Assembly (NCBI GenBank): GCA_016858145.1
Contig: JAEHOE010000014.1
Location: 434,001 to 498,000, forward strand
From: Edaphochlamys debaryana
Taxonomy: Eukaryota; Chlorophyta; Chlorophyceae; Chlamydomonadales
Direction of reading: 5' to 3'
DNA length: 64,000 nt
Made by a program: the position numbers and the translations under genes. The notes under the pieces are model-generated. The model worked only from the letters and a program-made list of their open reading frames with translations, made no database searches and was not told the DNA's origin. Shown piece after piece: positions 12,182-23,640 of this stretch (its first letter is position 1; each line of letters starts with the position of its first letter).

Positions 12182-14901
12182 CTGGGGCGGGGGTGGCGGT
12201 GGTTGGAGGCTCGGGTTGTGTGCGCAAAATGTGTAGTAGTGACAGCGCGTGAAGTCAGCGTATGAATGGCGTGTGATGGTGTGCTTTGTGGGGCTGGGGC
12301 TGGGGCTGGTGGCAAGGCCGAGAGGGCGCGATCCTGAACATGCAGTCCTGGTTGCGGGGGGCAAAGGCGGAAACGCCACGAATGGCAGCGGCCCCGGCAA
12401 GGTGGTCGGTCGGCGGGACCCAACACTGCCTCCCCCGCTTTCCTCGCTGTGGTCCGCATGCGTGCAGACGGGCGGGGGCGCCTGCAGTGCACCTGCTGGC
12501 GCCCCCGGCCGCAAGATGCTGCAGGCGCCCCCGCTACCGTTGCGCCTCCTGCCTCCTGCGTTCGAAGGCCTCCGCTGCTGCACTGTACGCCTGACCTTGG
12601 TTTGCAGCCTGCTGAGGACGGCGTCCACGCCGCCAGCCGCAGGCAGAAGCCGCAGCCGCGAGCAGCAGCAGCAGCAGCTTCTGTCCGCCAGCCCCGGGCT
12701 CCGGGTACCTGGATGCCTCCCGCTGGCTCTGGCGCGCTGTGCGGGGCTTCGGCCTCGGCCAGTGCCCTCTTTCTCCACTGAAGGCCGGTGGTGGTCGCCC
12801 CAAGAATGGCCTGGCCTCGTCACCTAGCCTCCAAGCCACACACGGGCTGGCCAGGGCGAAGCTACCCCGTGCTGGCCTACCCACCACGCCCCACTCCGAC
12901 ACCCCTCCCCGCGAAGTCAACACCTACAGGGGGGCGTTGACCGAGGCCGATGGTACCTACCATGGTAGCACACACAATCAGCGAGCTGCCACGGCGGTAG
13001 GTCGCCAGGTGAATCCATGGCCCCGAGCTCGCTGGGCCGCGCCCACCCGCCGGCCGCTGCCCCTGAGCGGGCTGTTGCGTGGGAGTGGGCACGCGCCGCT
13101 GACCGAAGACGTTGGACGACGCGGCAGCGGGTGCGGACCTGAGGGTGGATGGGTGCAAGGGTGTTGTGGGTTGGAAGGAAGGTGCTCTGGCTGACTGGCG
13201 CCAGACGTCTGCGATGTGTTGGTGGTGCAAAGGCAGAGCTTGTCGCCCAGAGAACGGTGTCGGGCTGAGGCCAGGCCGTGCAGGCAGCTGAAGATCCTCC
13301 GTCGTCCCGATGCCTCTGGCGACGTCAAACCCCACCACGGTCTGCTCCACTAGACTGATGCACGGCTTAGGTGTGAGAGATGTGAAGCACGTCGACATGG
13401 TCCCGCGAGCTGAACTCCGGCCCCGCGACGTGCTCGGAGACCAGAGACCACCCCCGCGAGCAAGAGCCCAGCACGAGAGTCTCCGAGGTGCAGATTCCCT
13501 CTTCCCGTCATTATTGGACTGCTGGCCCTCAATATGTGGTGCCATCCCGCCGCCTTGTGCGTGGAGGTCCCTGGCCCGATATGTAGCCCTCACCTGAGCG
13601 TCGCAGCGCCAGGCTGGTGGCGATAGGGGTTCACCGGAACCCTCGAGGCCAGCGCAAGCGGCCTCAGCGGGCACCGGCGCACGCCTGATGCCCTTGGCCG
13701 GGCAGCAGGCCGGGCCTGAGTTTGGCCCGTGGCCAGCATTTCTGACCTTGCGGTAACGCGACTGCCACTCAGGGCTCGAGCTCTACGGTCTCGCGGGGCA
13801 ACCAATGTCCTGCTCGACTATCAACAAGCTCGATAATCTACGCACAGCTGGCGCCTTCGTGGAGGCGTGCAGCGGACTTGACGCTAGCAACTACCGAGTG
13901 GCGTGGCGTGATTGGCTGGTTGGGGCTGATGCAGAGGTGCAGTCTGTCCTCGCTTGATCGCGACGCTGGGACCCTCGATGGACTTCACGTCGTATGGAGT
14001 AGAGAGAGCATCGGGCGGCTCGCAGCGGCAGGAGCCTACGAGTCGGCACGTCCCCCGGGTCGCTGGCCCACCACCTTCCGCAGCACAGAACCGCCACATC
14101 CGCCTTGCAACTGCCTGAACCATCCTGCCCCGTCGCCCGGCTCGCCCCAACATCGCTGCCCTCCCGCAGCCCGCCGCGCTGCGACCTGCACAGCAACAGA
14201 CCCGCGTCCTCCTAGGCCCCCTCTCCAGGGCCTCTGGCAATCACACCCTCAAGCACACAATAGAGTTTGCACCGAGGTGCAGCCGGACGGTTCGCATGCC
14301 TGTCCTTGTCAGTCGGCCTAAGGATCCCCCTTGGTCAGCATCCCACGTGTGCTCCAGCCACCAGCGCGGCCCCCGAGCTACCCTCCTGATCCCACGCCAC
14401 CTCAACCGCATCAACCCAGCTCCTCTCACAACTCCTTCTAGGAGTACCGTGCTAACCCGCTCGAGCAAGCGGGGGCCGGAACACGGCGCACACTGCACCC
14501 CTCCTCTCTGCACACACCCACAACCCAACTCTGCCCTCCCAGTACGGCACTTGGTCGGCGCCGGGCCCCACCCGGGCCCCCCGTGCATCCCCGCCGTCAC
14601 CCGCCGGCAGCCCTCGAACCCCACCCCTCTCCCCGCTCTCTCCCCCCAGCCCTAACCGCTCCTGCCCGCCATTCATTATTGTTGCCGTACGTGCACATTG
14701 CTGCCGTACAGCGTGCACCGCACGGCGCCATGGCAGCCGCCGGGGCCCGGCATGCGGCAGGGTTCGGCCACAGGGCTCAGGTCCACCCGCTAGCGGGCCC
14801 CCTACCGCCGCTGGACCGGAGGAGCGGCCAGAAACGCAACACCTCCCGTATCAGTCATGGCCGTGCTAGCGATGCGACGTTGTCGTACCGCGCCCGCTCG
14901 C
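12182..14901 (-). other. Region that should hold the 5' exons and transit peptide of SPP; otherwise no gene seen
   Basis: SPP needs an upstream exon with a transit peptide between its first secure exon (12181) and the MPP-alpha stop (14902). A candidate exon end reads VDAVLSRLQTK with GTCAGG as donor near 12597, in the correct phase 0. The overlapping frame reads a Lys/Leu/Ala/Arg stretch up to a stop at 12534 and could compete. Farther upstream (12880-13680) Ser/Arg-rich readings look like transit peptide in more than one frame, so I do not choose. The CTG/GCA run at about 12660-12680 is low complexity. 14000-14850 is C-rich with no supported coding. Confidence 0.4.
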
Positions 14902-17900
14902 TCAGCCGTACCGCCGCGTCAGCACGGCGGGGTCCACGGTGTGCGTGTTGTCGCCGTACGCTGCCAGCGAGGGCTTGGACGAGAGCAGGCGCTGTACGAA
15001 CCGCCGTACGTCCTCTTGCGTCACGGACTCGAGCATCTCCACGTACGTACGGCCAGAGATGCTGGGGGTGGGATGGGGGTGGGATCGGGGTTGGAGAGAA
15101 GGGAAGAGGGGGGGACATCAAGGATGTTGCACGGATCAGTGTCAGCGGAGGCCGGTGGAGACCGAGCTAGTGCGAAGCGCTTGCACATGACCCGTTGCAG
15201 GGGTACGCGCACATGGGCTCAGACCCCGCGGGGTTCCCGCCCCCGTCCTTGTCCCCGCCCGCCTCCGCCAGCCCCCCCCCCGCCCGCCTCACCGCTTGCC
15301 GTACGTCAGGTACTGCCTCCCGATGTCCTCCGCGCTGGTGGCTTTCGACTCGAGCGCGTTGCAGATGACCGACACAGCCGCACGCTTGGCGCGCTCCAGC
15401 TCGATGCGGTTGGTGCCGCTGGGCGGTTGGGCGGTTGGTAGTTGGCGGTTGTTAGTTGATCGTTAAAGATAGCGCGGCCAGTGCTGTGCACCGCTTGCAT
15501 GCCCCGTCGCGGAACCATAACCGACCCAATGCACAGGCACCTGAGTCGACAACCCGCCCCATCGCTCCCCTCCCCCGCTCCTCACTTCTCCACCGATTCC
15601 AGCTCGTGGCACATGACGTGCAGCATGTCGTGCACGTTGTGGGGGTCGCAGGAGGCCTGGGGGATGGACGGATGGTGGTGGCGGGATGCCGATGTGGAGG
15701 ATCAGAAGGGCGGGGCGGGGGACGGGGGATGGGGGGGAGGGGGGAGCATGAGGAGGGCGGGGCGAGGGACGGACGGTCTGGGCAGAGGGAGTGGCGCGGG
15801 GCACGCCGCCCCTCCCCCCGGTCCGAAACCGCACTGGTGCGTGCTCGGAGGTCGGGAGGGCACCCCCAGGACAACGCAGACCCCCACGCATCCCAACGCA
15901 CGCCACACAGACCGCCACCGCCACCCCTCCTCACCTGTATCCCCACCATGCCGCTCTCGTTGAAGGTGGTGTTGAACGAGGCGCACGAGTGCACCCACGC
16001 GTACCTGTTCAGCACGCGCGTGTAGAGGCGCGAGTGCATGCCCTTGCCGGGGCCGCCCGAGGAGAACGAGTTGCCGCCGCCGAGCAGGTAGTTGAGAACC
16101 TGGGCAGTCGGTTGGCGGTTGGCGGTCGGGCGGTTGGGTCGTTACTTTCCGCGGTTTCATCGCTGGGGCTGACGAAGACGCCCCCATTCCCCCGTGTGCC
16201 CCCCCTCCTCCATCCGCCCGCCAGGCCTTCCCTGATCCGTGGGAGGGATTTCCTGTCCTTCGCCCAACCCTTGCGCAGCCCGCATCCCCACCCATCTCCC
16301 TCCCATCCCTCTCCACCCAGCCTCCCTTCCCCTCCCTCCCCGCCCCCTGCCCCCCCCCTCCTCACCGTCATGACAACCGCCCCGTGCACGTCCCTCCACC
16401 CCCCCGCGTACTCGAAGGCCAGCAGCAGGCTGGCCTGGGGGTAGGAGCCGGGCATGTGCACGTAGCCGCCTGGGGGGGGGGTGTTTGTTGTTGAGCGGGG
16501 GGGAGAGGGTTCGGGAGAAGGGAAAGATGTGGTGTATGAGTGTTTGGGGGGAGGGAAACATAGGTGGAGGGGGGAACAGGGAGGAGCGGATGGGCGTTTT
16601 GGTTGTCGTGGCTGGGGTCCCTCAGTGCAGCTCAGTCCCCAGCCACAAACCCGCCCCTGCCCCCTCTCCCTCCCTCCCTCACCCCTCACGGCCCCACTCA
16701 CCCACGTACTGCGGCTTGGGCTCGGGCAGGTGCGCCGCCGCGGGCAGGGCCTGCAGCCACACGGGGTACGGTACGAGGGGCGGGCGCTTAGGTCCCTTTG
16801 CTTTACCGGGTCCTGGGAGGCGATCAAGGCTCGCCTGCCAGCAACTGGCGGACGGGGCGAACGACGGGCTCCGCCCCGTCAGCTAGCCCCGTACATGAGG
16901 CCGCAGCTTAAGACCAGGGCGTTGCACGGCGTTGGGGCGTTGCTCCAGGGAAGCGGGGCCCTGCCTGCCATCCCCCCCCCCCGCTTCCCCCCCCACCTGC
17001 AGCATGGGCGCCGCCAGGTCCACCAGGGCCGAGTGCTCCACGCCTGAGGCGGCCAGGACCTGGGGGGGGGGGTGGAGGGGTAAGGGCGGGGGCGGGGGGG
17101 GGGCGGGGTAGATATGGTCATGGAGTGAGCGTGAGCCTTTCACTTTCTTTCCATCTTGGCCCCCGCCTCACCCAGCCTTCCTCCCCTCCTCCTCTCTCTG
17201 CCCTCCTTTGTTCCGTACTTGCTGCCTCCTCTCTCTCCCCTCTTGCCCCGTTCCCCCTCCCGTCTCCTCACCCCACGATGTGCAGTGCCAGGTAGGTCCT
17301 TCCCCCGCGCCTCTCCCCTCCCCTCTTCCCTCCTCCCCTTCCCCTTCCCCCCTCCCCTCCCCTTCCCCCCTCCCCTCCCCTCCCTCTCCCCCCCCACCAT
17401 GTGCGGGGCCAGGTAGGTCCGCGCCACAAAGGCCCTCAGGCTGTCGGGGGTGAGCCGCTCCATGGCCCCGGGGTCGGGGATGAGGGGGTTGCCGTAGGGG
17501 CCCGCGTAGGCGGCGCGGGTGAGGAGCTGGGGGGAGGGAGGTAACCGAGGCGAAGGGGTGAAGCGGGAAGGCGGCAAGCAGCGACCCCGGGCGACGCAGG
17601 GGCGAGGAATTCCGGTGCCTAGCACCCCACATACGCCACGGCGCAAAGGTCCCGTCTGGCTACCATATCTCCCCCCTCCTTACCCTTGCCTCCCCCCTCC
17701 TTCCTCTTGCCTCCCGCCCCCCCTCTTGCCTCCCCCCCTCTGTTGCCTCCCCCCCCCCTTGCCTCCCTCCCCCCCCTTGCCTCGGTCATGAGTGTCGCGT
17801 GGATGTCCTTGCCCCCCAGCAGCGCCGCCAGCCGCGCCTTCTGGTCGTCCACCTCGGCCCCCTCGAAGGCGGGGTTCAGCACGCAGTCCAGCAGCAGCTC

Positions 17901-19827
17901 CAGCGCGGCCGGGAAGCCGGTCTTCAGGCAGTCGATCGTGTACGACATCTGGCGGTTGGTGGTTGGCGGGTGGGAGTGGGGACACGTCGGAGCGTGGCAG
18001 GAGGAGTTGATATGCTGATCGAGCCCCCCCACGCCGGACATTGTCCGTTTGCAACTTAGCAGCCGACCGTCTGTGAAGGTCCCTGGTTCGGCCGCCCGAC
18101 CCTCGCGCCCCACCTGCTCACGCGGACGCGAGCCGAACACGGGCCGCTCCGTGCCGCACCCCTGCCACCTCGGTCCCAACCGACAACTGTCAACCACCAA
18201 CGGACAACCAACAGCGACCCACCTGCTCGCGCGAGGCGTTAGCCACGATGGTGTTCCCGAACTTCTCCACCTGTTCCCCGGGGTTGGGATTGGGGTCGAG
18301 CAGGGGTTGGGAGGCGCACAGTAGGGGCGGGAGGGGAGGTTGGGAGGGGGCCCCGGGGCTGGCATGCTCGGCCACCCTCAGGGCTCCTCAAGTGAGGGCT
18401 TGTGCTCGTGTTGCTCGTCTGGCCATCCGCGTCCCGTCCTTGTATACCCACCCCCCCAGAATCCGGGACAGATTACAACCCTCCGTCAATCACCTCCTCC
18501 TTGTCGCCTTCCCCCATGCCGCAGCCCTTCGTCCCCGTCGACCCCTTCCTTCACCTTCCTACACCCCTCTTCCCCCCCCACCTCCCCCCCCACACCTCCT
18601 TCATGATCCGCAGCGTGTCCCGGTGCGTGGTGGCCTTGAAGCCCATGCACTCCAGCATGGCACTGCAGCCTGGGGGGGGGGAGGGGGTCGGCGAGCGCGG
18701 TGAGGGGTGCGTGGGTGCGTGAGGTCGACCGCTCGCCCCGGTACCTTCCTCAACGTTCTCAATGTCCCTCCACGTCTATAGCTAGCCTGGCCTCCCGTGC
18801 CTTTCCTGGCCTCACACGGGCCCCGGTCCCTTCTTCCTCGCCCCCCAGCCCACCGACCCCGCGCGAACACGCTACCAGCCCCAAAGGCGCGCCCTGAGCT
18901 CCATGCACTGCACCCAACCCCACGCAATGGCGCTACCCCCCGCACCCCAGGTCCCCACCAACCCTCCTTCAGCTCCATCCAACCCCAGCCTAGCCACCCG
19001 GCCCCGCCCCACCCGAGTTCTCCTTCGTCTCGTAGATGCTACCAGAGTTGATGTACATACCCAGGCTGGCGGTGGGGCCCTGCCAGTAGAGTAAGGCGTC
19101 AGCACAGCGTCAGCGGTCAGTCCCGACGCTGGCACAGAGGAGCGCGTGCACGGTGCCGCGACGGTGTCTGCATCAACCTTGGTCCCCACCTGCCTCTTCC
19201 TATGTCATTACTGCGTCTGTCCCCACAAAACCGTGTGGGCACGGTCCCACGGGCCACAGCGGAAACCCGCACAGGTGGGTGGGGCCCCGAAACTTGGCCG
19301 GGAATACAGCAGGATTGCTCGAGTCCGTCCCCATCGGTGCCCCCAAACCTTCATGACAACACGCCGATATCCCCCAGGATTGACCCGCGCAGGCGGGGTG
19401 GGGCCGTGTTCTGGTTGAGGCCCGTGGTTGGCAGGTTGCCCGGCCCAGCTCCGCGTCCATCCCCGCCCCACCAGCCTGCCCCCTCACGCCCGCGGCTCAC
19501 CGGTGACGCTTCGCTGATGATGCGCACGCCATTGCTCAGCACCGTTATCTCCGTCGGAGGGGGCGACAGCGGGGCATAGCTGGGCCGCTCGGGCTCAATG
19601 CCCGGGAGCGGCTGCGTGAGGGGCGTGGCGATGCGCTTGCCGGCCTGGCCCAGCCATCCCATAAAGTCGCGCGAGGCGCCTTGGCTGCCAGAGCTAGATG
19701 CGCTGGTGGCAGCGTCCGCAGCGAGGGCGCTCGTGCTGAGACCGCGAAGGGTTGTGGATGGCTCTGATGCTCCGATGCGCCGACAGCCCGCCCCCAGCAG
19801 GGACAGGCAGGCCCTCCGTGCCCCCAT
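14902..19827 (-). CDS. MPPalpha: Mitochondrial processing peptidase, alpha subunit (M16 family, non-catalytic)
   Basis: This is the substrate-binding partner of the matrix protease that removes mitochondrial presequences. In plants it sits in the cytochrome bc1 complex. Thirteen exons (19827-19501, 19079-19013, 18669-18596, 18270-18223, 17948-17781, 17526-17398, 17059-16997, 16750-16702, 16469-16366, 16099-15935, 15656-15586, 15418-15293, 15061-14902) join exactly to 516 residues. The Arg/Ser-rich N-terminus MGARRACLSLLGAGCRR fits a mitochondrial presequence. The conserved core reads ITVLSNGVRIISEA, then GMYINSGSIYE. The glycine loop GGGNSFSSGGPGKGMHSRLY is the alpha-subunit hallmark used in substrate handling. 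The position of HxxEH is replaced by AMLECMGFKAT, as expected for alpha. Intron 5 has a GC donor. Start chosen at the first Met of the presequence. Confidence 0.96.
17269..17420 (-). repeat. Duplicated exon end plus donor, MPP-alpha exon 6
   Basis: The genuine end (17420-17394; TYLAPHM then GTGGGG) has a diverged copy at 17299-17269 in the following intron, reading GACCTACCTGGCACTGCACA then a GTGGGG donor. Spacing is 121 bp. Confidence 0.85.
17686..17783 (-). repeat. Six short copies of the GC splice donor of MPP-alpha exon 5
   Basis: The genuine donor is GAG|GCAAGG (17783-17777 on the minus strand). TTGCCTC on the plus strand recurs at 17759, 17743, 17726, 17707 and 17686, with steps of 16-21 bp, separated by C-runs. 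The intron therefore begins with a ladder of potential GC donors. Confidence 0.8.
18109..18245 (-). repeat. Diverged duplicate of MPP-alpha exon 4 end plus donor
   Basis: CCCACCTGCTC (the exon end GAGCAG with donor GTGGG on the minus strand) lies at 18218-18228, the genuine site. It recurs at 18109-18119, and a similar CGCG-rich stretch continues into the exon side of both copies. Spacing is 109 bp. Confidence 0.65.
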
Positions 19828-21558
19828 GATTACAGCTACAGCTCTACAAAGGAATGCGGGGCAGCGCGACCAAGCGGCGTGTCGATCAACCGGTGCACGC
19901 CGGCACGCGTGTGAGCAAAGAAGCTACGCTACTTGGTAATCACAGGGCTTTCAATTTCAAGGTCAGTACGGGTGCTCGTGGAGCAGGGTGCGTGGGAGGA
20001 ACGGCGAAATGCCTTCGCGCGTCGCTGCCCTGGCTATGGGTTGGTGCAGCTGAGTGCAAGTGTCACCGCAATGAGCAGCATTCGAGGCTGTGTGAGGGCT
20101 GTCTGGGGGCTGCCGCGAAGTCCCCATCGGGGCCCCATCCGGGGATCTGCGCGCCGCAAGGTCTCCCTGCCGTCCCCTCGGTTGCCCGGAGGGAAGGGGC
20201 GTCGGAGGGAGAAGCGGGACGCGCGCATGCATACACATGGGCCCCCCCCCCCCGCCCCCGCCCCTGGGCTGCGTAATTCATCGTCAGAGCCTTCCTCATG
20301 CGACTACGGGAGGGAGCGCCCCCTACCACGTTACTACCAGGGCTTCCCCGTGCGACGACAACCCCCCCCCCCCCAACACACACACACACATTGTATTATC
20401 TGGCCGTGTCCATCCCTACAACCCTAACTCGATTTCTCAAAGCAACAGGCTCTCAAGCTCCTGACACGCCGGAATGGACGTCTTCAGCTAGCAACAGGCG
20501 CTCAATCGGCCCGTATCGCCCGTATGGGAGTTCACGGCTGGTACAATGTCCGTGGAAGCTATGGGCTAGACATAAGGTATTGCTGCTCCATTCGCTGCCC
20601 CCGGGAGCAGGATAAGCCTACCAGAATGGTTGTGGAATTGAGGGCGGGGCGTAAGTACGGCAATACGGTCCCTCCCCACGTGGCCCCCAAACAAGGCCTC
20701 CGCAAACGTCGCCAGTGCCCGTAAGCCTCCGGGGGGATCCAACCCCGCGCGCAAGCGTGCCCCGCCAGCTCGGGAGGCCAGACAGACTGACAGAGTTCCC
20801 CAAACACGCGTACAGCACGGCACAGCCCGCCAGTATGCAGTAATGCAGTTTGCAGTACGAATAGTCGAATACCCCTCAAGACTCCCTCACATTGAGGGGA
20901 GGCACATGGAGGGGAGGTCAGCCGTAAGTATAAGTAACGGTACATCCCGCTAATATGCAGAAATCAGATCTCGGCTCCCAGTATAGTGGCCCTCAAGACC
21001 CCCTCGCATGGAGGGGAGGGCAGGCCCATACCGCCCCCCGCAAAGCCCGTCGGCGGGGGCTCAGCCCTGCTAGTAGACACCAGTTGGCCGCCGCTAGGCC
21101 AAGGCCGGCCGCAGTGGGAGGCACTTGCGGTGGCCACGGCTGCATGCGCGGCCCGCGCCACAGCGCCACAGCTGCGATGCCCGAGAATGGGGGTGGCCTG
21201 GCCGGACCTGCACACAGCGCGGGCGAGGGGGGGGGAGGGGTCGGAACAACAGGCGGCGCTGGTGGGGGGCGGGGGCGGACTTGTAGGTGGTGCTTGGGAA
21301 AGCGCAAAGCATCTCAGCATTCTGTTGCACGTCAGCGGTAGCTGCGTAGTTCCCCGTTCACAGGCACAGGCATTCTGCGTCGGCCAACATCATGCGACCC
21401 CAGTCACCGTGCCCCGTTGTCTATAATAACCCCGCTAAGGGCACCCCCCCACCTTTCGGGGGTTGATCTCTTCTGCCCCCCCCCCTTTCCCACGACCCTT
21501 TCCCCTTGGCCAGCCCCTACCCCAGCCCTCCAGCACGGCTAAGAAAATCACCTTCCTC
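19828..21558. other. Intergenic region with short repeats, no supported gene
   Basis: This lies between the start of MPP-alpha and the end of the small gene at 21559, and must hold the MPP-alpha promoter (19828 upward). It contains a run of C and a short CA repeat at about 20360-20392. Two related stretches, about 20874-20922 and 20991-21030, share CCCTCAAGACnCCCTC followed by GGAGGGGAGG. A small dispersed element lies at 21367-21429. No open frame here has convincing coding character or spliced continuity. Confidence 0.5.
21367..21429. repeat. Copy of a ~63-70 bp dispersed element (other copy at 31574-31643)
   Basis: It starts CAGGCATTCTGCGTCGGCCA and ends GCCCCGTTGTCTATAATAA. The first ~32 and last ~19 bases are identical to the copy at 31574-31643, while the middle (about 12-19 bases) differs. 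No long open frame. It could be a miniature element or a fragment of a larger repeat. Confidence 0.75.
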
Positions 21559-22073
21559 TCAGGTCCTGCCCTCGGTGGGCTCGACAGGCGCGGCCGGCTC
21601 TGTTATTAGCATCAGCACGTTGCTTACGGACGACAGGTCGGAATTACCCTGCTCAAGTTCCCTAAGGAGGTACCTCTCGTAAGGGTGTTCGTAGGCGTCG
21701 CGCTCGCGCATCAGCGCCATCAGCGCCGGGAGCTCCTCGAATGCGTCCTTGTCCACACCGCGGGACACGCAAAACTGCTGCAGCAGCCCGTTGAGCACGT
21801 CTGCCTCGTTGCCTTTTCCCTTCTTCCGCAGTCGCTGCACCTCTCGCGCGGCCTCCGAGAGACGGTCGTAAGGGCCGAAGGGATGGTTGCGAAGGAAGGC
21901 GTTCAGCGCGTCCACGCAAGGGCCATCGTTTTGGTAGAAAGCGTCCACCGCGCACAGCTTGACCTGCAGGAGGAAGCAAGGACAGAGACCGCGCAAAACC
22001 AAGTTTTGTGGTGCGCGACTGCAAGAGTTGCGCGATGGACGGACGCTTCACGGACTGCAGTCACCTTGTTCAT
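21559..22073 (-). CDS. Small protein of unknown function
   Basis: Two exons are proposed: ATG AAC AAG at 22073-22065, a 101-nt intron (GTGACT...CTGCAG), then 21963-21559 ending in TGA, giving 137 residues. The protein starts MNKVKLCAVDAFYQNDGP and is charged and mostly helical in appearance (RLSEAAREVQRLRKKGKGNE, LMALMRERDAYEHPYERYLL). It has no signal peptide, membrane segment or motif I recognise. The reading frame is open upstream of the ATG, so more N-terminal sequence is possible. Coding character is better than in the surrounding DNA because the composition is balanced and not Pro/Arg/Ala-skewed. It may be a real small gene or a remnant of a larger one. Confidence 0.5.
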
Positions 22074-22292
22074 TCCTGATTCGGCGAGTCGAGACCTGGC
22101 CGGGCGTGCTCTTGGAGCGTTCGTGAATGTGAGGTTGGGGAAATGCCACTGACGTCCCAGCTGTGCCGCGCGTGTAGCTCAGGTGGCAATGTGATGGAGG
22201 ATATCAGTGCCCAGCAGTCTTGCGGGGGGAGGGTCGCTGCGCATAAATGGCAGTGCTCGCCATCCACCTAGCAACCTCCACCCCCCCACCGC

Positions 22293-22500
22293 CCCAAGCC
22301 CACCCCGGACCCCACATGCACACACCACCCCCACCGCCCCAAGCCCACCCCCGAACCCCACACGCCCCCAACGCCCCCAAACGTCCCAAGCCCACCCCCG
22401 AACCCCACACGCCCCCAACCCCCCCAAAAGTCCCAAGCCCACCCCCGAACCCCACACGCCCCCAACCCCCCCCAAACGCGCCAAGCCCACCCGGGACCCC
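22293..22500. repeat. Minisatellite, about 47-bp unit, five copies
   Basis: CAAGCCCACC begins at 22295, 22340, 22387, 22434 and 22482, so the period is 45-48 bp. The units contain GAACCCCACACGCCCCCAAC with small changes; the two outer units carry GGACCCCACATGC. The frames are open in several phases only because of the repeat. No coding function is inferred. Confidence 0.9.
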
Positions 22501-22540
22501 ACATGCCCCTAACACCCCCCACCGCCCACTATCTGCAGCC

Positions 22541-23640
22541 TTACTTCACATCGCCAAGCACCGGTGAAGGCCTGGAGGGGTCCCTGTTGCCCCGAACGCT
22601 TACAGCGGAAAGGTTGCTTCGGTGGAGCGGGGAAGGAGTGGGAGAGAGTTAACGGCCGTGAGTTGACGTGCGTGGGGGCGGCGGGGCACCCATGTTTACT
22701 CCCATGGTTGCCATCCAGCAGTGCGGCACTGCCGCGGACACATTAACCAATCCACGTCTTGACGTCCTGACTGTCTCTCAGAGCGCCTTCATTCCGTGGC
22801 CTTCCACAAGCTCTACAGGTATCTCGACGCTTGGCTCCGCTCCTGGGGGAAGAGGAGCCAAGCGCGGGGCGAGGGTGGGGCTGGAAATGCAATGCAAATG
22901 ATGAGGGGTACGAAAGAGCCTCTGCAAAGGTTTTGCAGCCTTGCTCCTGGGGGACGAGGTAAGGACCCCGGGACGGACGGGGCCCAGAGGGGAGTCCCGC
23001 CCCTTGTCACGGTGTTGTTGCACTTTGCTGGCCCTGCTTCAGGGGAGAGTGGTTTCGCGTAAGTCACGGTGACAGGTCCCCTAGTCACGGTGACAGGTGT
23101 CACGGTCAGTTCGCCAGCCACCAGCGGGCTAGAAGACATCAGCGAAGCGAAGCGCTTGGTTGTGGCGTAGGGCGTACCCCACCAGCGGGGGAGCCCCAAA
23201 CCGGCAGCCCAGGGTAAGCCCTGGTGTCCTGAAGTCCTGACCGGCTCACGGTGCACGCTTGGTTGGAGCTCCTGAGGGAAGAGGGACCAAGGAACCGGCG
23301 ACACGCAAGGGTGACGACGGGGTGGCGAGGGGACGTGGGGCCGGGGCCAGCCGGGGGACACCGAGACTGCTGCACGGAGTCGCAAGGACGCGTGCTCGTA
23401 TGCCGGTGCCGCAATGGCATGAGAGGCCAAGCGCATACGAGGTGCGGTCAGGGGGCCAGCAACCGCCGGATTGCAGTTGGGCTTCCCACGTCGGGCCCGG
23501 GCAGTACAGGCTGTACAACCCCGCCACCACCAGTCGGACACCGACACGCTCCGCCGATGCAGGCCCTGAGACCATATCAGCGCTTCGCTAGCTCAAAGCT
23601 TTGTATGTAACAATACGCAACACAGATAACGCTAAACTGC
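22541..23640. other. Upstream region of the cysteine protease with hairpin and palindromic repeats
   Basis: No gene is supported. A hairpin with 11-bp perfect arms (CGCTTGGCTCC / GGAGCCAAGCG) lies at 22828-22864. Its loop motif GCTCCTGGGGGA recurs at about 22944 and, as GCTCCTGAGGGA, at about 23269. The imperfect palindrome GTCACGGTGACAGGT is repeated at 23063-23077 and 23084-23098, with a partial copy at 23099-23108 and TGTCACGGTG near 23006. The promoter of the gene at 23641 should lie in the last few hundred bases. Confidence 0.5.

Noticed and set aside
18596..19013. Loss of HxxEH in the M16 protein at 14902-19827 as a sign of a dead protease
   Set aside because: The alpha subunit of mitochondrial processing peptidase normally lacks the zinc site and is identified by its glycine loop, which is intact.
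22179..22567. Gly/Val/Trp-rich and Pro-rich open frames over the minisatellite
   Set aside because: They are open in several phases on both strands only because of the 47-bp repeat; no splice or family support.
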